NCBI GenBank assembly: GCA_003344405.1
Contig: NOWV01000036.1
Coordinates: 310,001-374,000 of the forward strand
DNA from: Trichoplax sp. H2
Lineage: Eukaryota > Placozoa > Uniplacotomia > Trichoplacea
Length of the DNA stretch: 64,000 nucleotides
Direction: 5' to 3'
The notes under the pieces were generated by a model. That model worked only from the letters and a program-made list of their open reading frames with translations, was not told the DNA's origin and ran no database searches. The position numbers and the translations under genes were made by a program. Positions 1 through 11,782 of the stretch are shown piece after piece. Numbering within the stretch: the stretch's first letter is position 1; each line of letters starts with the position of its first letter.

Positions 1-23
1 AACGTGATATATTGGAAAGTGTC

Positions 24-31
24 TATAAAAG
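24..31 (+). promoter_or_regulatory. Possible TATA box of the membrane-protein gene
   Basis: The sequence TATAAAAG matches the eukaryotic TATA consensus and sits about 130 bp upstream of the ATG at 162. That would leave a 5' leader of roughly 100 bases. Only motif and position support it. Confidence 0.35.
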
Positions 32-161
32 AGCCGTTAAACAGATTTAACCTCTTAACGAAACTTCTTTCAACAAAAATCTGATCCCAACTACTTAAAT
101 ATCTTCTTATTTGTGCTGTTTGCACTGATTTATTCCCATCCAAAGCTAGAGCGAATAAAAT

Positions 162-1358
162 ATGCTGAAACATCATTTACCTCATTGCTTGAGTGGTTTT
201 ATGCTTCTGGATAAGGAGCTCCATGAAAATGTTAGCACTGCCTACCTGATCCATTTTTTTATTCTGATTAGTTTGGCTTTAGTCGGAGTAATTGCGGATA
301 CTATCTTTGTATTTGAACTCATCCGAGACAATAATCGATATCTTGAGATTTTAACCCTTTTAAATCAATCCAATGTCCTACAACCCTTTGATAAATCTCT
401 TACCTGCAATCAGACCATCAACTACCAGACTTTCCATGATGATTATTTGAGTTATAATTATTCCACTATCATTTATTTAATCCTTTATACGCTAGGATTA
501 GTGGTTGCGTTTGTTTTTATTTGCAACATCATCTTGTGGACAGTCTTGAAATATCATAAACAAACACCGTTACTATTTCGCTATGTTAATAGCTTGGCAG
601 CATTTGTGTTAGCCTTCCATCAGAATATACCACAAGTGATATTTTTATTCGCCATTATTGGCTTACGCCATAGTCCACAAGGTTTATATTGTGCTGAGTG
701 CTTATTAACAAGGCAATGTGTTCAATCCGATGCTTCTATCCTGACGAGAAGTTATGGAGGTACTGCGCGCTTTCTATCCATCATGATTTATGCAATCTAT
801 TACGGAGCTATAGAATTAAATAGTCATGTTGGTAAAACCAAAAGCGAATCTTCGGATAAAACCATTTTCCAAGAAAGTTCAGTTTCGAAACATTGGCTTA
901 CTGTACAGCAGAAATTTTATTACCTACCAGTAGCAATTATTTATACCTTGGCCTATATCTTACATAAAATTTTGCATTTCCCCGTGGCGGAATTTGAATC
1001 CAATGGGCGTTGTCCACATGGCCTCGAATTCCTTCGTGGATCATTTTGGGCATCTTTTACTGCTACTGGAACCGCAATACTTGCTATTAAAGCCAATCTA
1101 GAAAATTTAGCAGGTTCTTTATTTCCAGTAGAAGATTTAGGCAAGATGGAAACGATCACAACGGTGATCATCATCATTCTTGCATACTTTATTACTATTG
1201 CTATCATTACGGTAGTTATGGTTATCAAATCTCAAATGAAATCAGGACAGACTTACTTCACTGCAGCAATGATTCTGTTGCTGTTTTTCCTAACTGCCCC
1301 ATTATTGCTGATTATGGCCATAGTTCATCTACTTAAAGAGCTGATAGGAAAATATTAG
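162..1358 (+). CDS. Multi-pass membrane protein, single exon, unknown family
   Basis: This uninterrupted 398-codon frame encodes an integral membrane protein. Seven or eight hydrophobic segments can be seen, at about residues 28-52, 101-128, 144-168, 203-217, 253-270, 294-310, 331-355 and 365-391. Between segments 3 and 4 there is a short cysteine-rich stretch (YCAEC, then RQC; residues 177-186). N-glycosylation-type sites (NQT at 83, NYS at 99) lie in the first long loop, which suggests that loop is extracellular. I do not recognise the family; no GPCR DRY or NPxxY motif is seen. The lack of introns is unusual here and could mean a retrocopy or a lineage-specific single-exon family. A TATA-like box lies upstream and an AATAAA directly overlaps the 3' flank. 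The last 170 bases or so of the frame are homologous to the tandem repeats downstream. Confidence 0.75.
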   Translation: MLKHHLPHCLSGFMLLDKELHENVSTAYLIHFFILISLALVGVIADTIFVFELIRDNNRYLEILTLLNQSNVLQPFDKSLTCNQTINYQTFHDDYLSYNYSTIIYLILYTLGLVVAFVFICNIILWTVLKYHKQTPLLFRYVNSLAAFVLAFHQNIPQVIFLFAIIGLRHSPQGLYCAECLLTRQCVQSDASILTRSYGGTARFLSIMIYAIYYGAIELNSHVGKTKSESSDKTIFQESSVSKHWLTVQQKFYYLPVAIIYTLAYILHKILHFPVAEFESNGRCPHGLEFLRGSFWASFTATGTAILAIKANLENLAGSLFPVEDLGKMETITTVIIIILAYFITIAIITVVMVIKSQMKSGQTYFTAAMILLLFFLTAPLLLIMAIVHLLKELIGKY

Positions 1359-2160
1359 AGTGAATAAAACGAATTTCTTTACATTCAGGAAACAAGGCAA
1401 AGTTATTTTGCTGCTGGTATGATTCGCTTGACAGGATTATTACGATAGTCTTCCGTTTCTGATGATGATAGTTGTACCTCACATTTCACCGCTTTCAAGA
1501 GCTGATAGGAAAACACTAAAGTAGATGAAAAAAATTTCTTTTCTTTTAGAGAATAGGGCAACATTATAGCACTGCTGTGATTTAATTAACTAAATCGTTA
1601 CCGTAGTCTTCCATTCCTGCTAATGATAGTTGTACGTATTGCTCCATTAGCAAGAGCTGATAGTAAAATACTAGAGTGGATGAAATAAATATTTTTTCTC
1701 TTCCGGAATCAAGGTATAATTATTTCACTGCTGTTGTCAATTAATTAACTTAATCATTACGGTAGTCTTCCATTCCTACTGATTATAATTATAATTATAC
1801 CTATTTGCTCCATCTTTAAGAGCTGATAGTAAAATAATAGAGTAGACGAAAATGAATGCATTTGCCCTCTAGATTTACGACGGAGTTATTTTAATGCTTG
1901 TGAGATTTAGATATTTTAATCATTCCTTTCATATTTCTGTTAAGGACAGTTCTATCCTGTCGGCTTTAAGAGCTGACAGGAAATAACTAGAGTAAATAAG
2001 AATGAATCTTGACCTTCTTAAATCAAGACAATATTAACTTAATGTTTGTGTGATTGAATTACTTTCATAGCTACTCTTCCATTTCTGCTTGTGAAGGTTC
2101 TATTTTTGCCAACTTCAAGACATAAAATGAAAATACTACTGTGGATGAAAATGATTTCTT
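1185..2160 (+). repeat. Decaying tandem array whose first unit is the 3' end of the membrane-protein gene
   Basis: The anchor AAGAGCTGATAG and its variants start at 1336 (inside the coding region), 1497, 1652, 1818, 1968 and 2117, a spacing of about 150-165 bp. Each unit also carries a version of a TCATTACGGTAGT segment and of a CACTGCTG segment upstream of the anchor. Both are found in the coding sequence at about 1203-1216 and 1259-1266. Similarity falls towards the right. Stops and indels make the downstream copies non-coding. Confidence 0.7.
1363..1368 (+). terminator. Candidate poly(A) signal
   Basis: AATAAA occurs 5 bases after the stop codon of the membrane-protein gene. It also recurs in related form in the downstream repeat units, so a functional role is uncertain. 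Confidence 0.25.
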
Positions 2161-3539
2161 CCTTATTAAGCTGGCTAGCTAATCATACTTGATATGTATT
2201 TATTTCTTAAAGTATTCGATAATAATGTACTGCGTATTACTTGACAGCAGATATGGACATTGAACTTGTTAAAATAAAGAAGACATTACAGCTTACTTGC
2301 CAATCATTATTGGCTACTGCATTAACGAACCACCGTCCCTGCAATGGTGTCCCTGCAGTCTCTCAATAAATCCACTTTTTTTTTTCTAATTTATTACTAT
2401 AGTTAGTACTTTTCAATACGAAATAATTGGTTATTATTGTGCCATTCTGTCCATAAATGAAGCATCTGCTCAGGAATCTATAATTCCCTATCTCTGAGAC
2501 TGGATAGTAAAAGTAATACCCTATGAGATCCTATTATATCTATATCGTGGCGAGATAAATGAGACTTTGGTTTCTTGTTCAATTCCTCTTTATTGCATCA
2601 ATCCATTCTTCTGCTATAGATTATCTTTATCTACTTTTTCACTGCAATAATGCTACCGGCTTACAATCTAATCTGCGCCATCATCTATTTTTGTAAGCTA
2701 TTCTACAGCAGGATAAGGTATAAGATCGAAATTATGGATTAATTAATTACTGACTAGAGATTAGACCTTTTCTTTTTCTATCAAGTCTAGTTTCATTTAC
2801 TTCGATTCGTGTATTATTTCCCTTAGCAGTGGAATCGTAATAAATTTACTAGCTGATGCTGTTACGAAGTAGTCAGTCGGTATCTCATATATATCGAATA
2901 AAACAGAATAAACAGATACAGGACTCACTGTCAATAAGGATATGGAAATTGTTTCGCTAAATTGTAAAGATAAATTATTAAGTTCTACCTTCTTCCTTCA
3001 TGGAGTCTATTTACGTTACCTTTCCTACTCATCGTGCATTTTATTAATGCTGTGTAGTGGGGTAGAAGCAAAGTGTAAAAGAATTGTTGATTTGTAGTTA
3101 TTCAACAGCTGAAACAGTTCTTTGGATTTGCTTTGGATATCTAAGAAATAAAAATTAGCTTGACTTGGATTACTACTAAACTATAACCTATTTCCTGTCC
3201 AAGTTAATGGACACTGTAAAGTACATCTATTTTCCTCATCATTCTAGTCAATAAAACGTAAAATTGAATACCAGCCAATTATATTAGTATTGTAGGCACA
3301 TAACATAGTCATTCAATCAAAAATTGAGCTAATTCTATCTAATTCATTTCAAATCTTCTCTCGTAATCTCATCGGCTAATAGTATTGAAATTTGATCAAC
3401 ATTAATGACAATTTAAACTGTATGCTGTCTTTTACCGTAGGCTATTCGTATGTAATCCTTAATCAATCTTGCTAATACACATGGGATTGAACTCAGTAAA
3501 TTTATATAAAATTAGCCTATTTGTAGAATCAAATAAATG
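2161..3539. other. Intergenic, no gene seen
   Basis: No reading frame over 60 codons and no family similarity can be seen on either strand. The DNA is AT-rich with scattered homopolymer runs. Confidence 0.5.
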
Positions 3540-4935
3540 TCTCCTAGCAATTTAAACTCCTTATAATTTCCATCTGGACTTCAATTTCAAATTCAATGAT
3601 TCCTAATCTTCCATGCAGACATTGATGCACCTTTTTCCGCATTATACAGCAGCTAATACAGTTGGGAAATGTTAGTAAAGTATGCCGGTGTAGCAGCAAA
3701 TCTAACCCAACCATCACACTCAAATTGTGCACAATAAGGTAGCATTTATCTCTACATTTTTCAGCGTTTCCTTTCTATTTAGCAACTTTCTAGTTGGATA
3801 ATAATGTAGAGTTTCGTATCTGAACATTAATTTCCAATTTAATGGTCTCTCATCTTGAACACAGACTTTGATGCATCCCTTTCTATATTATATAGTTAAT
3901 AGAGATGGAAATAAAATGTCTGCTAATAATTTAAACATTCTATGAGGCATATCTGAAGCTCGATCTCTAATTCGATGCTCCCTAACTTTCCACATAGACA
4001 TTGATGCCTTTCTTTCCATAAGATACTTGCATAGTTAATATAGTTGGAAAAAGTTAGTAAAGTGAGCTATCTTAGTAGCATCCACAGTCTCTAATTATGA
4101 AGCTTAAATATGTACAAAAGGACAGTATTTAACTCTAGATTAATCCGTGTTTTCTTCTCGCTTTAGTAGCTATTTAGTTGCATAGCAATGTAGACTATAC
4201 TATCTAGATTTCAATCTCCAATTCAACAGTCCCTCATCTTCCACACAGACTTTGATGCATCTCTTCTCGCGCTATAGTGTTAGAGTAGGTGAAAATAAAT
4301 ATCTCTCAGTACTTTAAACTTTATGAAAAGCGTATCAGGGCTTTAATTTCTAACTCTATGGTCTGTAATCTTATAATCAGATTTTGATGCATCCCTTTCC
4401 GTACTATACAGATTGATAATGGTAGCAAAGTCTGCTTGCTTAGCAACAAATCGATCCAACCATCAATCTCCAGTGGTGCACAATAGGATAGCATCTGCCA
4501 CTAGATTAGTCAATATTTCTTTTCTCTTCAGCAGGAAATCTGCTTTAATAATAATGTAGATTTTCGCACCTTGTCTTCAATCTCCAACTTAATGGTTCCT
4601 CGTCTTCCATACAGACTTTGATACATCCCTATCCGTAGTATCTAGTTAAAATAGATAAATAAATACCTACCACTTCTTTAATCTTTCTACATAACGTATC
4701 TAGACTTCAATCTCGAACTCAAAGGTCCCTAATCTATTACACAGACATTAATGCATCCGTTTCAGCATTGTACAGATAGAAAATAGTAGTAAAGTCTGCT
4801 GGCTTAACAACAAATAGATCTAACCATCAAGCTCCAGTTGAGCACAATAGGACAGTATTTACCTCAAGGTTAGTCAGCGTTTCTTTTCTTTTCAGCAGCA
4901 ATCTGGTTGGATAATAATATAGTCTTAGAGTTTGC
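3540..4935 (+). repeat. Higher-order tandem repeat, about 376-bp unit made of two subunits
   Basis: The anchor AGACWTTGATGCA and its variants occur at about 3616, 3862, 3994, 4246, 4379, 4611 and 4741. Spacings alternate between roughly 245 and 131 bases, giving a composite period near 376. Other landmarks recur once per unit: AATCTAACCATCAA followed by GCACAATAGGA, and TTTCTTTTCTNTTCAGCAG. There are about three and a half units, each moderately diverged. The short minus-strand frame at 3544-3732 lies inside the array and is not a gene. Confidence 0.75.
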
Positions 4936-5244
4936 TATAGGCTAGTAACCATATTGTTTGATTTCTTCTTTTTTAAATTTTACTATACTAGTAAACAAAT
5001 CTTTCTTCACGTGATACCTTAGGGGGCCAACGGTTTGTGGCAAAGCTTTTAATGTTTTCAATAATAACGCTTAGAATTTAAATTTGAATTCTATAGAAAG
5101 TATCCGTTGCTCCATAATGAACCTTGTATTAGACCTACTATCAATAGCTAGCAGATATAACGCCAGTTGACAGCGAATTTAACGAACCTACGACAAAGAA
5201 ATTACATCATTTGATCCTTAGATATTCAAGGGAAGAATTCAAGA
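4936..5244. other. Upstream region of MGST3-a
   Basis: This stretch separates the repeat array from the MGST3-a start codon. No TATA box or other clear promoter element is visible. Confidence 0.4.
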
Positions 5245-7607
5245 ATGGCATCCATCGGTTTACCTCAGGATTATGGCTACTGTGTTTTGGTAGCTGCTGA
5301 TAGCGTCTTGGTTTTGATCTACTTGGGCATTCGAGTAGGTCGAGCTCGTAAAGAATTTGGAGTTGAGGTAAAAACATAAAAGCAAGATAATGATCGAGTA
5401 AAAGTTAAATGTCAGCCATTTTTCAATCGATCGATGTATCTAGCCATGATGGTAGGCACTAACACAGTCTATTCGTTGCTCGAACTAAAAAACTTCATTT
5501 TTTCGATGATGTCGAGGATTTCACCTATTTTTCGTTGATACTGTTTGTGAGGTTCGCAAGTTGTTTTACTCATCTCACGTACTTGTTGTAAACATTATCT
5601 AGTATCCAAAAATGTATGATGATTCCAAGCCAATCTTCAACTGCTACCAACGTGCCCATCAAAATACGTAAGTTGCCAAAGTGGAATATTCTTCAAGTTG
5701 TGCCGAAAAATAAATTGATAACATTAAGAGAGACAGAGTTTGATGAAACAAACCTTATTTCAACTATTTTACTTGACTGACTATAATTGTAATTTTGCAA
5801 TTTGCTTTTTATTCCTGTTACCGTTTCTTAATGCCAATGCAAAATCTATGATCAGTTAAAGTACGAAAATTGCCGAAAGAATGGACGGATTGATTTCATA
5901 AATCGATCATCCATTTGATCGCCATTTTCAATCCAAATTACAATAAAATAAATCAAGCAAGTATCACTAGAGAAATATATTTTAGGTAATGATATTTGCT
6001 TGATTTCTTAATTTGATATTTCTTTCATGTTAGCTTAACCGTACACTATTAGTTTATTAATCACAATATTAATTCGATAGTAGATAGATGTAGACGGCAG
6101 TGGATGCTAACGAGTGCTTTTTACGGTCATATACGAGTAATTTGATTTAAAATGGCCAACATTTAAGTTATCCTACTCTTAGGAACGTATCTGTCCATTC
6201 ATTTTGTCATCCAGTGTCTTTTAATCATTATTCAGTGTAAATTTGTTTCCGTGAGAGCGTTGATATACAGTAGTTATCAGGATTAGAATGTGTAGATGTA
6301 ATCTCTATCGAACCCTAAATGAACAACTAATTAATCCGTCAATTATATACGTATATGTTGACCTATTTATGCGGTTACTGAACTTAATTTGAATAGGTTT
6401 CCAATATTAAAGCGTTGTTAGGCTTAATGACTTGATTAATAAGATGGATTTTACCTAAAATTGTACGGTAGTTAATCTGGTCCAACGCCAAAACTTTCTT
6501 AACGTATCCTTTTGTCGTGAGCTGTTACGATTGGGCATTAGAATATTGGAATTACAGATACTACGACTATTAGTGGTTGAGAGAACGTAACAAACTAACT
6601 CACTGACACCAACTTTAATGGCTTTTACTTCAATTTTATTTAATTATTAATTACAGCTATTAAGTTATAGTCTTCATTACGTCTATCCATCTTTACTACT
6701 GCACCCAGTTTAAGCTAGACTGGGCTCGTAGTCCAAGCATCCTTTCTATCCCATACCTACAATATTCTTTTGAGATTGATTAGTAAACTGCAGACAATAT
6801 TTTACACACGGTAATAGTTATATTTTAAGGGCAATCTAGATAACGTAAACGCATACTACCGAAATTTTTAAGGTATTAACAGCCTGACTGAAGTTTTAAT
6901 TCTTATCTCATTGATCATGATCACCCAGGTTGGAAATTTACTCACAATTCTTGGCAATGATGTTGCTTGGAGGTTTACAACACCCAGTAAGTATTATTCA
7001 TAATAATTAGTATAGATTAACCTTGAATAATTCAGCCAAGATTGGAATTATTTGTATTCTAACTTTAAAGACAATCGCGAGACGCTTATTATTAATCACA
7101 AATAAAACTAGCTAATCGAATACAGTTATAAGTATTTATAATACTGAAAGCCAAATATTAACTAATAGTCTTTAGCTGAGTCTACCCTTGTAGCGAAATA
7201 TAATTTATGCATGACATGGAAAGAATTTTTCCAGTGTTTGGAAAATTGCATCATTCATTAAATTTAATTACTATTTACAGCGTATTAGTGCCGCATGTGG
7301 AGCTCTTTGGGTTGTTAGCCGTTTATTTTATGCTCATGGCTATTATACTGGAGGTGAGCTAGTAAACAATTTCATCTTAGCAATAAACAAAATAGTAAAA
7401 TGTTTTCATTTTAATGGTAAATGATATCATATGGACGAATCTTGGAGATCAGTACTATTTGTTACCGGTAATTAACACTAATAATAATTATTATTTTTGC
7501 CCATAGATCCAGCTAAAAGAATGCGTGGAGCTTGGGGTGGACTCGGTTTACTAGGATGTCTTGGCTGCACCTTTTCATTAGGTCTACACATGTTGGGATA
7601 CTTTTAA
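5245..7607 (+). CDS. MGST3: Microsomal glutathione S-transferase 3-like (MGST3-a), five exons
   Basis: The product is a MAPEG-family integral membrane enzyme of the ER or mitochondrial outer membrane. Known relatives have glutathione transferase/peroxidase activity and leukotriene C4 synthase activity. Exons are 5245-5367, 5603-5667, 6929-6986, 7281-7353 and 7507-7607, joined at GT-AG introns with consistent phase. They give 139 residues against about 152 in vertebrate MGST3. Family hallmarks are present: DYGYCVL near the N terminus, the FNCYQRAHQNTLE motif around residues 53-65 carrying the conserved Arg and Glu of MAPEG proteins, GGLQHP, then SRLFYAHGYYTGDPAKRMRG. Hydrophobic stretches fit four membrane helices. 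The C terminus is shorter than usual and lacks a clear ER-retention tail. A paralogue with identical intron positions lies at 33267-36061. Confidence 0.93.
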
Positions 7608-7840
7608 TCAATTTACGATCCTGTTCAAATAACTTCAGTATCGATGAATTACAATCTTGCTCAACATATGAAGATTGTATATTTTTGCCTCAACTTTCAA
7701 AAATTTTGATACCAGTAGCTTAAAGCTGTCAATCCTATCTTACGCTCGTAAAGTAGGCGATGTAGGGCAGTGGTAATGTTTCATTAGTTTCAAGTACAAG
7801 TCCATTTATCTATTGACGATAAATTAAAATAAACTGAAAA

Positions 7841-7846
7841 AATAAA
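7841..7846 (+). terminator. Candidate poly(A) signal of MGST3-a
   Basis: AATAAA lies about 235 bases past the MGST3-a stop, in a cluster of overlapping AATAAA-like words at 7827-7856. Confidence 0.4.
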
Positions 7847-8358
7847 TATTAATAAAGACATTCAACGCTAGCAGTTGATATATAGTAAAAAATAAATACC
7901 AGGAATAAAGCTGAAAAAGGTTTAGCATTTTCATTTCTTTCCAGTAAGATTGTCGTTCGATACTAAAAACGTACAGAGATTATGCATCTCAATGGTACCG
8001 GTAATATTGCAGGACTTGAATTTCTTGTTTAACTCCATTCTCATAAATCAATTAGCTGTTTTACTTAGTGCATTTGCATCCTTCTTAAAGCTGGCAGATC
8101 ATTTACGAATAGTTATTTGTAGATTTACATTCAAACCTATCTATAAGCATGATAAATTTTTGGAATGCATAGTACAGGCAAATGCGTATGAATAGTACGT
8201 TGCTGATTTAGAGGAAACAAAGTTAGTTTAGACAGCGAACTAAATTAATATAAGGTTTAATTTGCAATTCTTTGAGATAAAAATGATCACTTTTGATGTA
8301 TTCATTTAGTCATAATTTAGTATGATCATCTTACCAAGCCTAGCTCATCACTGCAGAT

Positions 8359-8379
8359 ATGTTTACTACAGTATATGAG
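8359..8379 (+). CDS. Candidate first coding exon of the D8C/EGF mosaic gene
   Basis: The sequence ATG TTT ACT ACA GTA TAT GAG is followed by a GTAAAT donor and ends in phase 0. That is the phase needed by the signal-peptide exons at 9769 and 10623. Joined to the latter it gives MFTTVYE plus a VLLLLILPCCFT core, a credible signal peptide. The choice is by phase only; another upstream ATG exon is possible. Confidence 0.3.
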
Positions 8380-9768
8380 GTAAATAGGAACCTTAGCATT
8401 GACTAGAAATTATTTATTTATATTTATTATAAACTTTTCTAAACGAAATATTGCAAAGCAAACTGATTTACGAAAGTTTCGCTGCTGCTAATGTAACATA
8501 ACAGCTAGTAAACTGCCAAATCGTTACATATTATTATATCGATTTGTGTAACTTGAAGTTGGCGGTATTTAGCTTAGAATTAATAATAAGAACGTTCAAA
8601 TTTTGAGATATCGACTAAGACGAAATCAAGCAGAGACAATCTCCAATTGTATTTAATGCTTGGGTGGTAAAAAATCAAAAGAGTTATTGACTTTATGGAC
8701 AGGAGGTGCAAATAAAGGAATAGAGTAGGTACAGAAACTCAGCGTGATTATGTTAATTTATAATTAGCGGTTATATAGGGCTACTGTTCTTGTTACATCC
8801 TTCACTATTTTCCTTGCAGCGAGTTATAGAGGAAGAATTAAAATTGAAGACATATTTTCTATTGTAAATTCTGTTCAGAGGTTACCAACAGCTTGGATAA
8901 GCGTGATTTGCAATCAGTTTCATACTCACCATTGATACTCTTAGTAGTAGATCAATATTAGACTACAGTTTCGATTAGCCTATGGCCTACAACCTTTAAC
9001 AAAACTGAAATGATTTCAAAATTCATTAGCTGCGAATGGCTGTAAATTATCTGTCTAAATGATGCCCTATTAAAAATTACGGTATCTTTACCATGTACGA
9101 ACAATTCCATAATTACTATTTTACAGCCACGTCCAGGCTCCACCTTTGTATACTTGCACATGTTACTGTTATTAATGTTAGCGCCGTCCACTTCGCTTGT
9201 AAATTTCCACAAAATCATTACCAATCCAAATTTTTATGAATAAAATCAGTGCATCAGTAATACTTTATTAAATAAGTCATTCAAACAATACAGTAGCGAA
9301 ATTATAGTATATGTTAATTGATTGGCACGGCAGAAAATGGCATTGAAATGGGTCAATAAACTCAATGATAGTTTCCTAAAATCCAAGACAGATCATAACA
9401 CAGCATATCCAGTGCTCAAGCGTTGGGCAAATAGGTCTAGCTGATTCAAAATATTACTCCGAAAGTGCTTCTTTATTCAGGAAGAAGGCAAATTCAGATA
9501 GTATATAATGTCATATAGTGATAAAAATAAAGTAGCTTAATCTCTTTCGTTCTGAATTTGTTGAGCGATTAATTATAACTTAAAAATGAAGACGCGTTCT
9601 CCTTGACAAGTAAAAACAGGTCTAGAATCATGATGAATTTTTGATGCTATTGGCATAGGGATGTGAATACTGCTAGTCATAGCTAGCCGTTATTCTACTA
9701 TATTTCTGCTAGTCTATGATATGCAATGTTTCCTTTAGTTCAACTAGGTGTCCTTAGAATGTATGTAG

Positions 9769-9805
9769 ATTATATTGCTGTTGATGTTAACTAGTTGTTT
9801 GGCAG
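9769..9805 (+). CDS. Duplicate (possibly alternative) signal-peptide mini-exon
   Basis: This 37-base segment follows an AG and is followed by GTATGTCTT. It encodes IILLLMLTSCLA, a hydrophobic core. Length, phase and donor sequence match the exon at 10623-10659, so the two are duplicates. Its upstream pyrimidine tract is poor, so it may be a dead copy or an alternative exon. Confidence 0.4.
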
Positions 9806-10622
9806 GTATGTCTTCTGCGAACAATAAAATTTATAGTCATTTTCATCGCCATTTTAAAGATAGAATCTTTTGATCATCATAATTTAAAAAATTGCATGAA
9901 TTGCCTGCCTATTGTCAATAGTCATCAAAGAATCCCTTAACATTACAAGGGAAATTTAATGATTTACCATCGGCAATATTAATAAAGTAAAACAATGCTA
10001 TAGCAGAATTCAGTTGATATTAAAAAAGAAGATCATTTAAATGAGTAGCGGTACATAAGCCTTCCTGAGACTTTCCTCATATTTATTTTGCTAAGGATCA
10101 AAGTTCGGAGTAAACAAGTAGTAGATTGGCAGGTAAATCCAATAGTTCAAATAAACTGTTGACAATGCATTCTGTAAGGTCCTAATTTATTCGAGAATTG
10201 GGTAAAACCAATCAATCCGTATTGGATACTTGATGAAAATTGAAAGAAAGTGACTTAATTTTCTTTTGTAATTGGCTTAATACGCGATTTAGAAACGTCT
10301 TGAAAACGAAGATGAGCTTTCCATGGCAATTCCAGTCCATGGTTAGAATTATTAGCTTTAGATACAGCCATCGTTAGACAATTCTGCGAGCTTGTTGGAT
10401 ACAAAACATTAGTAATTCAATGTATCTTCTCTCCGGGAAATGTATATTTGAAATCTATACTTAAAAAGCCTTTCAATAAACAGAATTAACATCTCGTACT
10501 CTATTTTTCTGCAAAATGATTAGTTGTGATATTGGATAATATTTAAATTGCATAGAATTAAGAGTTTATTTCATGACCTGCTTTTTATTCAAATTTTTTT
10601 ATCTCTATGTGCTTTTTTATAG

Positions 10623-10659
10623 GTATTACTGTTGCTGATCTTGCCTTGTTGCTTTACAG
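10623..10659 (+). CDS. Signal-peptide mini-exon of the D8C/EGF gene
   Basis: This 37-base exon begins after a strong pyrimidine-rich acceptor (TGTGCTTTTTTATAG) and ends at a GTATGT donor. It encodes VLLLLILPCCFT, the hydrophobic core and cleavage region of a signal peptide. It joins in phase to the Asp-Pro-Cys start of D8C module 1 at 11206. Confidence 0.6.
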
Positions 10660-11205
10660 GTATGTCTTTTACGCGAAAAGAAACATTTTTCTTCATACGC
10701 ATTTAAGCTAATGTACTTATTTTATAAACGATAATACGATAATTATAATAAGTAAGAGATATTAAAAATATTACCTTACACCGCATGTTACTCAGTACGC
10801 TAAGCCATATAGGTTGAGATGATTCAGATTACTGTAGTTCATAGACAGATAAGAAATTAAAACCTATTCCTCCGTGTTTCTCTGTATCTAAGATATCTAT
10901 TATAAGATCACCTATATCAGTACGTAAAATGGTGATTATAAGCAATCAAATCTCACGTTTTGCTGTATCGCAAACCCTGGATTATTAATTTTGTAGTTTG
11001 CATGTTAAGTTGAATCCATTTTCTAAAGAAAGTACCCATTTATCAGAATATTCAATTTGTAAGAACTGTCTAAATCATTTGTTGACTTACTAGAGAGTTA
11101 GAGTGTTTAGTCAATAGACATGAAAAATCTTAATGCAGTTACATCTTGAAGCATGAAAACAAGATTGATCAATCGAATGCAAATAATGGATTGATTCTCT
11201 TGCAG

Positions 11206-11782
11206 ATCCTTGCCAAAACTATCGTTTCTTAAATGATTCTAGCCGATCAGTTTATGCACAACTACAGAGTAGTCTCATCTCTGATGAAAAGCTCAATAAC
11301 AGTTGGTATCGATTTAATGGTGGACAAGATAGTCAAGCAATTTTAACTAAATGCGTAGAAACTTATGGAAAATGTGGATCATTATCACCAGGATGGATGA
11401 GGGGTAAACATCCACAAGGTAAAGCCGCGGTCATTCTGCTAGAAGGATAATCAGCAAGATAGCGCTAACCAGGGACTACTTTCCACTTTACTTCGTTCTA
11501 AAAGAAGTGGAGCAGCAAAATTGGATAGTAGTCCCTACGTAAAGTAATTTTATTTCATTTGCCAAGTTCTTCTGGCAGTTTAATGATTAATATAATTTTT
11601 ATTTTGGATCCTTCAAGTTGGAGATGGCATAGTCAACAGAACAGCCTGTTTCTACTTTTTCAGTGACTGTTGCGCTTTTAAAGCATCGATCCAAGTTAAA
11701 AACTGCAGAGCCTTTATTGTCTATCGCTTACCATCGACATCGCTTCTTCCTATCAGTAGCCGCTATTGTACAAAGCAGTTAG
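11206..11782 (+). CDS. D8C module 1 (two exons)
   Basis: Exons 11206-11418 and 11618-11782 encode an eight-cysteine D8C domain. Landmarks are [25 protein letters not shown] and HPQG in the first half, and [20 protein letters not shown] and RYC in the second. These follow the order seen in uromodulin and GP2. The extra cysteine pair of the ten-cysteine vertebrate form is absent. The intron between the halves (11419-11617) holds an inverted repeat described separately. Confidence 0.88.

Larger units (their letters stand above)
7608..9768. other. Intergenic or 5' intron region, no confident gene
   Basis: Apart from the candidate start exon at 8359, nothing coding is recognisable. The frames at 7950-8195 (+) and 8958-9224 (-) are short, show no family motif and lack coding character. 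If the start exon is real, most of this region is 5' flank plus a first intron of about 2.2 kb. Confidence 0.4.

Noticed and set aside
953-1228. 91-codon minus-strand frame
   Set aside because: Antisense shadow of the membrane-protein gene, with no features of its own.
1185-4935. Possible CRISPR-like array
   Set aside because: The repeats are contiguous and diverged, with no constant short repeat separated by unique spacers. The genome is eukaryotic.
7950-9224. Short frames (81 and 88 codons) upstream of the D8C/EGF gene
   Set aside because: No motif, no splice partners in phase, and average composition for AT-rich non-coding DNA.
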